In this document: piece by piece, positions 45,278 to 56,851 of the stretch
How the letters are laid out: the number at the start of each line of letters is the position of its first letter
Position numbering within the stretch: position 1 is the first letter of the stretch
From: Talinum fruticosum
Lineage: Eukaryota; Streptophyta; Magnoliopsida; Caryophyllales; Talinaceae
Direction of reading: 5' to 3'
DNA length: 64,000 nucleotides
NCBI GenBank assembly: GCA_021018815.1
Contig: JAITYX010000128.1
Span: forward strand, 682,001-746,000
The notes under the pieces: generated by a model
Told to the model about the DNA's origin: nothing
What the model saw: the letters and a program-made list of their open reading frames with translations, nothing else
Database searches by the model: none
Position numbers and translations under genes: made by a program

Positions 45278-47944
45278 ACCTTACCCATTAACACGAAAAA
45301 CAATTCACCACATATAGTTCGAGAAATATGTACTTATTATGCACAAATAATGTGACATGAGCCTAAAATCCTTCTACGAGGATAGATGGTCTTAAACCCA
45401 TTCAAGAATAATATGACCCTAGACCGTGTAGCAAAATCTTATCATACATTTGACAAAATTCCGGCGACATTTCCCCTTAGTTCTTCAAGTACAATATATG
45501 AAAACGAATTGGCTAATGTGTATATCCTTACTTAATTGTATGGTAACGAGTAAAGATACACACATCAAACCCATCGTTATCATAATTGCACCCGAAGAAT
45601 GAGAGGGAAAATGAGCACTATGATATCTTGTCAAATTTATGATAAGATTATAATAGGCACACAACCTATTATCATATTATTCTCAAACTGTCCAACACGG
45701 ACAATTCAAAAACCTATACATACCAAGCTAATATCCTAAACGCTATACGTACATTTATGCATGTACCGCGACGTAAGATAGCTTGTTATGTACAGATGTT
45801 TGAACGGGTTCTCTAAACTTATGAAATACATACGATAATTTAATGAAGCATGCCATTAATCGAATTATATGAAAAATAATAAATCCCTATATCCAAATTA
45901 TCTTTCTATTTCTCTAAAACCCTAAAAAATTTGGATGCACTCTTTCGATTTACTTCATTAACTATCATTCTATTTCCCTATAAATTACATCCTAAAATCC
46001 TAAACCCATTTCTCAAAATCTCTAACATCTCATGAATTTCCAAATTAATAAACTAAACAAATGTTATCCACATTGTCAACATTCACACATTCTCAATGTT
46101 CAACATTTTTCAACGAAGATTCAACATTTCAACGATCTCAAACATTTACTCACATTCTCAACATTCATATCATTACCCCAAATACGTTCACCAATTAACT
46201 ATATTAAATCTTATAAATAACTTAAAACGGAAAAATAAGAAAGGATAAAGATTCATACCGTAATAACAAGGAAAACAACGGCGACAATGAATGACAAAAC
46301 CAACGACGACAATGAAGAAGGAGAACAACGGCAACACATACAACCAATACAACGACAGCTACAAGAAAGAGGAGAGACGATGAGTGAGCGAAAAAAAAAT
46401 TAAACAACAAGAAGAACAGCGGCATTGATTACTTATCGGCGACTCCAAGCGAGATCTAGATCCGAGTTGTGGACGAAAGTAAACAGTGGAGAACAACGAG
46501 ATAATAGGTTCTTTCAATAAGGTCGAGAGTAGATAGCGAGATAAAGTGGGCGTGGAAATAGAAGGTACGTTCTCGGGTTTTTTAGATCTGTTCGAAAGTC
46601 ATTGGACGACGATTCTTTTACTGAACCGTTGTCATATGTTGCACAAGGCGACGGTTCAAAGAAATCAACCATAATTATTCTTGTTGATTAAAAAAGGTGA
46701 CATAATTATTCTTGTTCTTACCTATGGTTTTTTTATTTCTATTTTTAGACTATTTTTACGCTGTATACAAATGTGTACATTAGATTTGTTTTTTATAAAT
46801 TATTTTTTTTTACATATGTGTTTTTAATAAAGAAATTCATTGAAAACTCTAATTAGTAGTGTATTCCATTTTCATTGTATATTAGAAGTATATCTAGTGT
46901 ATATTAGATATATATTTTATGGATAACTTTACTGGAGCTAAGGTTGGATGCATGATACTATGAATTTAAGGCTTAATATGTGTATATTAGATTAATCTTT
47001 AGTGCATATTAGTTTTGTGTTTAATGTACACGTTTTCTTTTTTTTTAATGTACATGTTTTCAATGAAGGAAATTAAATTTTTGATTTAATTGAAGTTCAA
47101 GAAATATGTGTAGTATGTATTAGACTGTTGTACACTAATGGTTTGACTATTGTTTACTGAAAGGTTTGCTATTATTATTCTTGTTATACTGATATTTCTT
47201 TTTTCTTTTCTACTTGTACACTATTTTATGCCATCCTGAAATCTATTGTACATCACTTAATAGATAGTAGATTGCAGCAAAGACTACTGTACACCAACTT
47301 TTTATGCTAATAATATTCTACTCTTTCAAATATAAAGAGTTAAAAATAAATTAAATTAAGGATTAAAATTGTTAAAAAATAACACAATAAATAGTATCAA
47401 TTAAAAATGTGCAATCATCATGAAAATTTAACATATTATACAAAAAGAAAATGTATGAATTACAACCAAAATTAGTGCAAAAATTCTAGTAAAACCACCA
47501 AATTACTACAAAATTCTATTAAAACTAGAAAAATTAAAGAGATTTTGGGGGAAGAGACAAGGAAACGAAAGTTGGGGAAATGAGGAAAATTAAGTGATTT
47601 TAATATTTTTTAAAGTAAAAATGATGATGTGTCATACGGGGCAGATTTATATGGACTCTATGGATGTCTCAGGGCCAAAAAAATACTTATAATATTTAGG
47701 TGGTGGTATTTTATTTGTATATAAGACAACCATAAAAAAATATGCATAAATCCAACTAATCAGGAGCGAAAACAATTTTCTCTCACTCAATCTCAAACTC
47801 TTCTCTGCCATGGCCAGCTGCTCATGCATGCAAACGGACGAACTCAATCTCTCTCTCTCTCTCTCTCTCTAACTGTGTGTGTCCTTCCCCACGGCTTCAC
47901 CCACGACAATAACACTCTCTCTTCTTAGTCTCGTGACCTCTTCT
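45278..47944. other. CACTA-1 upstream region and intergenic DNA
   Basis: No gene seen. At 46600-46660 short inverted GACGACGATTC / GGCGACGGTTC words look like CACTA subterminal repeats. I could not find the CACTA terminus (…TAGTG), so the right end of CACTA-1 is unknown. A (CT)n run lies at about 47848-47870. Confidence 0.4.
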
Positions 47945-47959
47945 CACTACAAAAAAACT

Positions 47960-48160
47960 TCCGATTAGCGTCGGAATTTAGAGATCACAACAAAATTCGA
48001 CTCTAATACTAACGAAATTAGCGTAAGATTTTAAAAAAGACACTATTTGAGTCGGAAATAAAAGCGGACTCTATTAGCGTTCGATTTTAGAGTCGGATAA
48101 AAATCCGACGCTAATTGGCGTCCGATAGGGCGTCCGACGCTAAAGTTCGACGCTAATTCT
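47960..48160. repeat. CACTA-2 left subterminal repeat array
   Basis: Repeated short words such as TTAGCGTCGGA, ATCCGACGCTAAT and TCCGACGCT in both orientations. In this superfamily such arrays are binding sites for the element-encoded DNA-binding protein. Confidence 0.85.
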
Positions 48161-50600
48161 AAAAACATACTAGCAGGTTCACGAGACTCCAATTCTCAAA
48201 TCCCTAACTTTCTCCCTCCTACCCCTCCCCTAAACAGGAAGCCACTTGCTATCGCCTCCACCGCCGACGTCTTCGCTCCTCTCCGGCGCCGGCGTCTTCA
48301 CCCCCTCCGGCGCCGGTGTCTTCGGTCACCGGCGTATCCTCGCCCTAAACACGAACCTCGCGCCGGTTCTTCTCTCGCCTCCGGCAGCGACATCTTCGCT
48401 CGTCTTCGGCATCGGCGTCTTCGCTCTCTCCTAACGCATCCTCCCTTGTCCGGAGCTAACTTGTCGGCGGGTGCCTTCCTCTCTCTCTCTCGAAGAAAGT
48501 TCAATTCAGCCCCGTGACAATGAGTTCGATTCGTCTTCCATTATCCGTCTCAATATCGGTATTTTCTTTCTCTTAAAATTCTCACTCACTCCATCAAGCA
48601 AGTATTAGTTAGCATTGTAATCAAATGAAAAAGGTAATAGTTAGCATTGTGTGCAAACCATTGAATTCAATGCCAAAGGTTCGATTGCGAATTCAACGTT
48701 ATATGCTTCATTTGAGGATGAAATTACTGTGTTTAATTGGCGAAATTTTTATCATTGTAGAGTTTAACTAAGTTAAAGTTGGTAATTTTAGGGTTCAAAT
48801 TGATCATCATGGGCAGTTGTTAGTGTAGATTAATTTCATTTTCTTGCCTTATTTCAACAAGAGCGGTAGTGTTGATGTAGTTGTTGTTTCCAATGTCCGA
48901 AAATGAGTCCTCGAATATGAAGAATGGGGTTTTCTCATCACTCATGGTCTAAGCCCGAACAAATCTTCCAGCTGAGAAAATGTGAGTACTTGATTTGAAT
49001 GGCATCTTCCGTGACAATTAACTCTGTTTTTGTTTGGCGGGAATGCCTTCGATTAAATTTGATGTATAATTGCTTATATGCTTGTTTGCTAGTATTGAGT
49101 AATGTCTTCTTCTCATTTGGCTTTTGGTATTATTCCCTAAATGTAACTCGAAATTATTTTTTAATGCTACTTTACCTAAGGCATTTCTTACAAAAGGTTG
49201 TAGGTCTTGTGGAGTTGGCGTTTCGTATTGTAAGAGTAAAATTGGTTGTTATCACTCGTTATTCTTTTGGGGTTGAACTAGCATGAGGTCTATCTTAATG
49301 TGATTTCGAGTTTATGAATTGAGTCACCAATGAAGTCCGTGGCCCAACATTCGTGCGTTTTATATTGTTGATGGATAGAAGGTTTTGGGGATCATTAGAG
49401 GCCTGAAGCTTATCCTGGCCCATTTTTGGGAAAAAGGTATGGACTATGGTATGGAGGCAAGTGGTTGTTCATATAATTCTAAACTATGGTTCCAATAGAT
49501 ATTGCGTTTCGGTGTATCTTCATCGGCATGTCTTTGGTGTAGTGATATAGTTGTATAATTTTTCTTTTTCTAGTAGGGATTGTTGCTCTCTCCCTAAGTT
49601 GTGTGTGAATTATGAACTGGCCTTTGCTCTCTTCATACGTTGCTTCCGGAATTTGTTATATTTAGTTTTACTTCATGTATATACTTGACTCCGCTTATCG
49701 AGTTCGCAAACTTTTCAGGCTTGCCTTCTTGAACCTTTGTAAGTTTGTGTCAAGTTATCTCATGTCCAAATGTCTAAATTATCGCCAGTTTGAGTTAATC
49801 TCGGGTGTTTGAATTTTTCTTTGTTGGTGGATATGATCCGAACTTTCTTTAGGCTCGTTTTTATTCGAGTGAATTTTCTGTTTGGTTGATTTCAGCTATA
49901 TAGTTGTCCTGTCCGTGCTTTTAGGTAGTTCATCATCATGATGTGATGGTTGTGTGAACTATGGTGAAACTTTCACCTTTGGGTAATTGGTTGGAATATG
50001 GTGGCTCTATTGTGGATTTTGACACTGAATTTGGGAATTTTTATTTTCGGTGGGATCAAGCAATGGAAAATAGCACTTATAACTTAATCATGCTAGTAGA
50101 AGTTGGTATTTTGTGTGCAAAATCTAGATAAAGTTGGACTGAAATATATGCTTCATTAATGCAACTTGTTCCGGTGTTTGGGGGTGGAATTAGTGATGTA
50201 TTTGTTTGTTGTTTTTTCTAATTCGGAACGTTAATTTGGATTTGAGAATTTGGGAGCCAAGAATCGAGTTGCTCTGCTAAGTTGGGTAGTCATCAGGTGC
50301 TCTCTCTCTCTCTCTCTCTATCTTTCAATCTAGCTCTACTATGAAGGAACTGAATTGTTTGTGTGTTTTTGTTGCAATTAGAACTATCAAACTTCATGTC
50401 TATTTATTATTCAAATTCCTATATTTCGTTAGTCTTTTAAATTAAAGCAAATAATGATAAGAGAAATGCGGAATTTGATGCATATGTGAAAATGGAGTTG
50501 AGATTGTGATTTTGTGTTCTTGTAAGATAATAGTAGCTATTAGTTATATATATATATATATATATATATACTTAAATCTTCTTTGCATAACATTATTCGT
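48161..50600. other. CACTA-2 left interior, no coding sequence recognised
   Basis: GC-rich proline/alanine-coding-like patch at 48240-48480, then AT-rich DNA. There is a (CT)n run at about 50301-50320 and a (TA)n run at 50547-50571. The ORFs on both strands at 48246-48504 are by-products of the GC-rich patch. The rest may be 5' leader and intron of the transposon gene. Confidence 0.5.
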
Positions 50601-50611
50601 TGTATATACAA

Positions 50612-52060
50612 GTATGCCTCGAACAAAAGGTTTTGCACTAAATCATGGGGTGGTGCGCCTACTTCGGTTCCGATTCCAATGTTGGGGCCGATCAAGCTAT
50701 AGTCCAGTCTCAATCATCATCATCACATGGAGATGGCTCACAACAAGGGGCAGCTTGTAGGAAAAGAATTTTATCAAAGGATGATGATAACTGGTGGTAT
50801 GTATTAGTAATTTTGTTTATCTTTCGTATTTTTGGGTACTTTTAACTTAATAATTTTATTGCAGGTTCACTAAGTTGAAGTTGTTACGAGCTGTATCGGA
50901 TGATATCAAGTGTTTCTACAATAGCCAGTGCACATGTTTATCAAATCTCCCTAAAGAAGAGCTACAATTTTTGTGGAGGACTTTTGAGGTAAAAAGCTTG
51001 AAAATAATTGGATATATATGAGTACTTTTTAATATTTTCAATTTATGTTTGGTAATATTTTTATCAAACAGGGCAAGTATATTTGGGCTCCAGAACTTTC
51101 TCGAGAAGTCTATGCGGAATGGAAGAAGAAAGTTGGTAAAAATTTGAGGAACTTAGCGAGCAAGGCTGGAAAAAGGCTCGATGATAAACCAATAACTTGG
51201 TTGTCGGATTAGGGGCAAGAAAGGTTGAAAGGCCTAAGAAGTACCACTGAATTTCAAAAAAACCTGCCTAATGCTTGAAGAATAGGACAGAAGGCCCAAA
51301 AGTAGGAACCTTACACAGCCAAGGGTTAGTCTCAACCGCGGATCTCGCAGATCCAAATGGTACAAACTCTAGTATTTTGGTTTTCTTTCATTTTATATAC
51401 ATAATTTAGTTTGTGTAACTTTATTGCATATTTTGTATGCCTAGATCAAGGAAGGGAAGAATCCTAGCCCATTTGCATTGTTTGTGAGGAGTCGTAGTAC
51501 GGAAGATGCTCAATCTGGAAAGGTCTTCGTCGACGATCGATCCAAATCTCTATGGGTAAGAATACTATCTCTATAAACCTTTACAAGCGAATAGAGTGAG
51601 TGAGCACTCAATTGTAATGAACAAGTGGCATTGGAATTGTAGGGGATAAGTTAGAACTTTATTATGTCAAATATTCAATATATCCATGATTATCAATATT
51701 GAATGGACAATGGATGTCTTCCCTTTTTAGGAAAAACATGAAGCGATTAGAGCTGAGCGTGGTATTCAGGAGGGGATAAAAGAGGTAGAGACCTCTACTA
51801 TGAGGTATCGGATGGGTGGAGTAAAAATCAACCATCTATGGATTAGGTAACTCCGCGACAATGTTTTATGAGAAACCTACTACCTTGACATCGTCGACCG
51901 GTGCTACCTACAATTCCTCGGCCTATTCTAAACTACAAGCACAACTTAAATCAACCTAAGAACAACTTGATGAGCAAAGAAAACTAGTCGAGAGTCGGCA
52001 AAAGGCCATGGAAGAAGCAATGAAACTCATCCAAAACCTCCAATCAAAAGTTGACTAGAT
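50612..52060 (+). pseudogene. CACTA-2 Transposase_24 (Ptta/En/Spm-type) gene, broken
   Basis: Exon-like blocks with splice signals: after AG at 50863 FTKLKLLRAVSDDIK with PKEELQFLWRTFE to GT at 50989; after CAG at 51072 GKYIWAPELSREVYAEWKKK with DKPITWLSD ending in a stop; after AG IKEGKNPSPFALFVRSRSTE and SGKVFVDDRSKSLW to GTAAG near 51555; then EKHEAIRAERGIQEGIKEVE. The last block (51930-52060) is a coiled-coil-like stretch (EQRKLVESRQKAMEEAMKL). These match the plant Transposase_24 family of CACTA-encoded proteins. The stop after WLSD and missing segments show decay. Confidence 0.8.
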
Positions 52061-52329
52061 GTCCGGTGGTTCTAACTAATATCTTAGCATGGTTTGTAGG
52101 TAGAACTTTGAATTGATTTGTTTGATAAAATTATTGTATAACTTACAATTCAATTGCGAATGTTGGTTGTTTTTATGAATATTTGGTGGTTTGTGTATTT
52201 GTAGATGACTGTGCAAAGAATGAGTCGGAATGTATTTGTGTATTCATGGATGACTTTGCAGAGAAGAAGTCGAATGTATGTAAATGTTTTGTAGGAAATA
52301 TATGTAAAAAGGGAATAGCAAACGTAAAA

Positions 52330-52760
52330 GAAGCTCCAGCAAAATAAGCAGAGATTTAGTGTCGATTTTAGAGTCCGACAATAATCCAACGCTATTTGAG
52401 TCAAAATATCCGACGCTGAACCGAACAATCCGACGCTAAAATGAACAAGTAGGTTGAAAAAAACCGAAGGAAATTATCATCGGACACAAAATCCGACACT
52501 ATTAGCGTCCGATCCGTTCAACGCTAAAAAGGATAAGTATTAGTGTCTTCTGTGTCATCCGACGCTAATTAGCGTCGGACAAGTATCTAACACTATATTC
52601 GACGCTAATTAGCGTTGGATGATGAATCGGACGCGAAAATTTTTAGCCTCGAGGTCTTACGTGTCGATTTTTATCCGACACTAATCCGACGCTAAACATG
52701 ATTAGCGTCGGATTTTCCTGATTTTACGTCCGATTTTGTCCGACGCTAATTAGCGGTTTT
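52330..52760. repeat. CACTA-2 right subterminal repeat array
   Basis: More than ten words of the type CCGACGCTAA / TTAGCGTCGGA in both orientations, mirroring the left array, up to the terminal GTAGTG. Confidence 0.9.
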
Positions 52761-52773
52761 ACTCGTAGTGTCT

Positions 52774-55700
52774 CTATCCCGCCGCCCTGCCCACCACCGA
52801 GTCGACGGCTTGCTACCGGTGTTGCCTAGACACTAAACCCCCCATCTCTTCTCTCTCTCTCTCTCTCTCTTAGTCGCTCTATCACAAAGGATCGAGTGCC
52901 GCTTAGCCCAAACGGCCTACCATGCCGACTCACCGAATTCACTACCACCCTACCCCTTGTCTCGCTGCCCGGATGCCGCCCACGCCTACCCTTCCTTCAT
53001 TTTCCCTCAAATCTCAAAGGATTGGGTTTCCAACCTTTAAAATTTTTTACTATTAATGTTTGAACTTTGAATGCATTATAGCAACAATTTTCTTGTTGTT
53101 TATTTGATTTTGTGAAATATAAATTCGTGATTTGTGATTTGAGCGAATTATTGTAATGTTATTTGGTTTGATGATCGATGAATGGTGATTATGAATTGTG
53201 AATTGTGAATTAATCAAAATTAGTTAAAAATTAATATTAGTTGATTGTTGATACTATTTAAGGGGTTAGAATTGTGAAATATAAATTCGTTATTTCTAAT
53301 TTGAGTGATTTGTGATCCGAGTGAATTGTGAATGCACTATGGCATCATTTGTAAATGGACACCCATAAATGGAAATCCTAACTTCGCCGTTGGTGTCATA
53401 GTGGAAAGTACACAAGCTGTGATCCTCCTAGGAGAACCATAATAATTGTGAATTATACCACAAACTTTAGTTTATGGAGTTAAGTTACCATATATGATAT
53501 TTTGTTTTAATTTTAAAATTTATCTTTTATTTTATGGTTCCCTTTTGTAAAAAGAATTAGATTCTCTATTCTATATTACACTATATTATCGGATCCATAA
53601 ATTCATGTTTATGATATAAGACTCGCACTAATATATGATATTTTGTTTTGCAATCAAACAAATTCAGGAGTTTCTGTTGTTGAAAAGCGAAGCGTACACA
53701 ACCGGGCCTTGGCTATCTTACAGCTGAAACTACGTCTGAATGAAGCCTCAGAGGAAAGTCAACTTTCGCAAACTTCAACCTCACTAAACCAAGGCTGAAA
53801 AGCCATATAGTTTGACTTGACCAAAATAAATGCTACTCCAAGAACTTTTTTTCCAGGGATCAAAATCATCCTGTAAACTTTAATTGTTTTTTTAAAAAAA
53901 AAAGAAAGAAAATCAACCTGTAAACTCATATTTCCTCATCCAAAAAAGAAAAACAAAAAAAAAATTCTAGGCATCAACTCCCTCAGGGCCTCAATGAATA
54001 AAAATCTCTACGGATGATAAATGAGTGACATGTGAAACTTTAATGTTATGTCGTGTGACTGCTAAGTAGATATACATTTTATTAGCAACAAGTGATTATA
54101 AATGCCACCATATCTCTAAGGTAAATAGTCCCTTGCTAGGTTTCATGAAGTCTATCCAATCCAGGAAGATTGACTGGAGTATTTTGTCAGCCCTTCTCAA
54201 AACATTGCTATATTTTGTGATATTGGAAGATTGAAGGACGCAGTTTGGATTGGATATAATAGAGGCAACGAGACAGCCCACTGAATAGCAAAGTGGTAAA
54301 AAGATATTTAAGCTAAATTGTATAATATATTAGAGCAATTATTAAAGCATATTCTATGAGTCCCTCATAGGTAGCCTCACCAATGCGAAGAAAATCGATC
54401 TAGTGATTATCAGTTTGGAGAAATGCATCAGTGGGTCGAACGGTTCAACCGACAAGATCAGCTTAAAGTGGTTTATCCGACTAACTATCGAATCAGGATA
54501 GGACCGGTATGACCCGTTTAACCCTATCATAAATGTTATAATTTTTAAAGTACATGTTTATTATATAGTATATATTTTTACACTTCACATACAATTTTAT
54601 GCACATTTTCTATATAAAACAGTTCTATACATAAAAACTAAAAGGAGTTCTGAAAAAACACACAAATTTTCTTTATAAACACAACAAAAATATTGAGAGA
54701 TTGAAATTGCACGACCTCAATGGGAATGCGACCCACACACCAAAGAGCAGAAAAAGAAGAAAATATGAAATGTTTGATATACATAAATGAATTAACATAA
54801 ATAATGATTAAAGAGACAAAAACTCTAGAAAAGATTTTATTTTTTACTACTCTTGTCTATACCTCCTCGGTTCAGTCCTTTTTTTTTTTTCCTTTGTCAT
54901 AGCCCCTTTCTCTTTCTTCCCCTGTCAAATTCCCAGACTAGTAACGACCATACCCAAGCGGGGAGCGACCGAGCTCCATTTCTCTTCTCCTCTCTCTCTC
55001 TCCCCCTCTACTTGTGTCACGAGGTGAAAATCGGAGCGTTATGTGACATTAGGCAGATGCACCCTAGACCTCAAATCAAAGAAAGAAACAAAGTCGTTAA
55101 AAGATCTGCGGTGCTTGCTTCGATTTAGGGCTCTGAAACTAAAAATATCGAGGCTTGATAAGGGAAAATCCGGTCGGTTATTCCAAGTTCACCGAGTCGC
55201 CCACGTTGACCGGGTTTGTCTGAGTCTATCAATTCAAATGTTGAAATGCATTTTAATTATTTCTCGACTGCTAAACCAACCAATTCAACCGCTTAGTCTG
55301 GTCCGATTCTCTTAACTTGTCCATAAGAAGAAGTAGGATTCTATTCTCCATAAACTATTTACATGTGTTATAATTTATCCATCCAAAAAAATATATTCTA
55401 CTAAATATTTAAATATTACATTAATCAACTTAAACTTTCCACAAATAGTAGTTTAGCAGCAAAAAGATGTACTTTTGTTTGTATATCATTTTACTCATAA
55501 ATTCACTTTTAAATTACTATTATTGTACATGTCTAAAAGTGTATAACCCTCTTCCTTACCCAAACAAATTATACCATAGTTTTGGATCTACACATCTAAA
55601 ATATCATATATAATAATTTATTTTATTTTTAAAAATTTATTATCTATTTTTATGATTATTTCTTATAAAAGTAAATTAGATACTCTCTTCTAAAATATGC

Positions 55701-56833
55701 CCCAAAATTATCGAGTTTATAGTTGAAACCTATGGTATGGAGATATTTTGCAAATAGTTTTTACCCCCAAAAACTCTTTACAAAAATTCTTTGGAAAAGC
55801 TTATTACAATTAATACTTAAGTTAGCGTTTTATCCTTCACATTTTGGTAAAATTATGCTAATTGTCATTGAAACTATACTTATGTGATAATTTTTTTAGT
55901 TTATATTTTTTTAATTTTGGAACAATAGTAGAGGATGATTATAAATATTTAAGTTAATATTTTTTATATTTTCATAAATAATTTAGTCTATCATAATAAA
56001 TAAATAGTTTTGTTACATAAATATCAAATATATTATTAAAAATAAACTTCAAAAAGATATACATAATTAAAATTATATAGAAGATATAAATGTAATTTTA
56101 TATATCACATAATTCTTAATTAATTTTGAGAAGACATATGAATATGTAATTTTATATATCAAATAATTATAATGTATAAAATAGTTAATAAAATTGAGTT
56201 ATGGACATAAATGAAATTTCATCAAACAACTTTGTTAGAAACAATTAATTTTATCAAATACTTTTTTTCTTAAACAGGTAATATAAACATTTAAATGAAA
56301 AAACTAATATAAACAACTAACATCTAACAATTAATATAAATAATTAACTATTAACAATTAACTATTAACAGCAAAACAACTAAGAATTAACAGCAAAACA
56401 TGGCCTGTAACTCCCCTCCCCCCCAAAGGCAAGTTTTGCATGAACAAACGTATTTTGTACTAAAGATTCCTCGATATATGACCCGGGTGGGAAAGATAAA
56501 TATTTTTTTTTAAAAAAAGTTTAAAAAAACAGAGAGGAGTAAATTGATGGGAAAGGCATGAGCATGCAAGGGAAAAGAGAGGAGAGAGAAGGGCAGCAGA
56601 AGTGGGGGCCACACACCCAATAACATAGAGTGAGGCGCAATTCCCATGCTGGTGTCAACCCTCCATTTGATTCCTCCCTCCGCTGCCTTCTCTCACACAT
56701 GACAATTGCCAAACACCGGATACAATGAGAGAGAAAGAGAGAGATGGCAGTTTGGAGGGGCTTTTTGAGTGAGAGGGAGTGTAACAACAATTCTGCCATA
56801 ATTAGTTGAGTCATTACATAGATAGATACTCCA
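52774..56833. other. Intergenic stretch, no gene recognised
   Basis: About 4 kb. It holds a (CT)n run at about 52850-52871 and AT-rich DNA. A short more complex patch at 53660-53800 does not give a recognisable protein on either strand. The ORFs at 54853-55315 come from CT-rich sequence and show no domain. Confidence 0.5.
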
Positions 56834-56851
56834 GAGAGAGAGAGAGAGAGA
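56834..56851. repeat. (GA)n microsatellite directly before the start codon
   Basis: A run of about eight GA units adjoins the first ATG of the gene at 56852. GA-rich 5' leaders are common in plants. Confidence 0.9.

Larger units (their letters stand above)
47945..52770 (+). mobile_element. CACTA-2 transposon, both termini present (4826 bp)
   Basis: Starts CACTACAAAAAAACTTCCGA and ends with the inverted terminus GTAGTG (…TTTTACTCGTAGTG); the 3-bp target-site duplication is TCT at 47942-47944 and 52771-52773. Both ends carry dense subterminal repeats of TTAGCGTCGGA and its complement (47960-48150 and 52360-52755). The only gene inside is a Transposase_24-type ORF (50600-52060), broken. There is no TNP2, so the element is non-autonomous or decayed. 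Confidence 0.95.

Noticed and set aside
48246..48504. ORFs on both strands
   Set aside because: GC-rich patch inside CACTA-2, low complexity, no domain.
54853..55315. Plus-strand ORFs of about 90 aa
   Set aside because: They start in poly-T/CT-rich sequence and show no domain or convincing splice partner.
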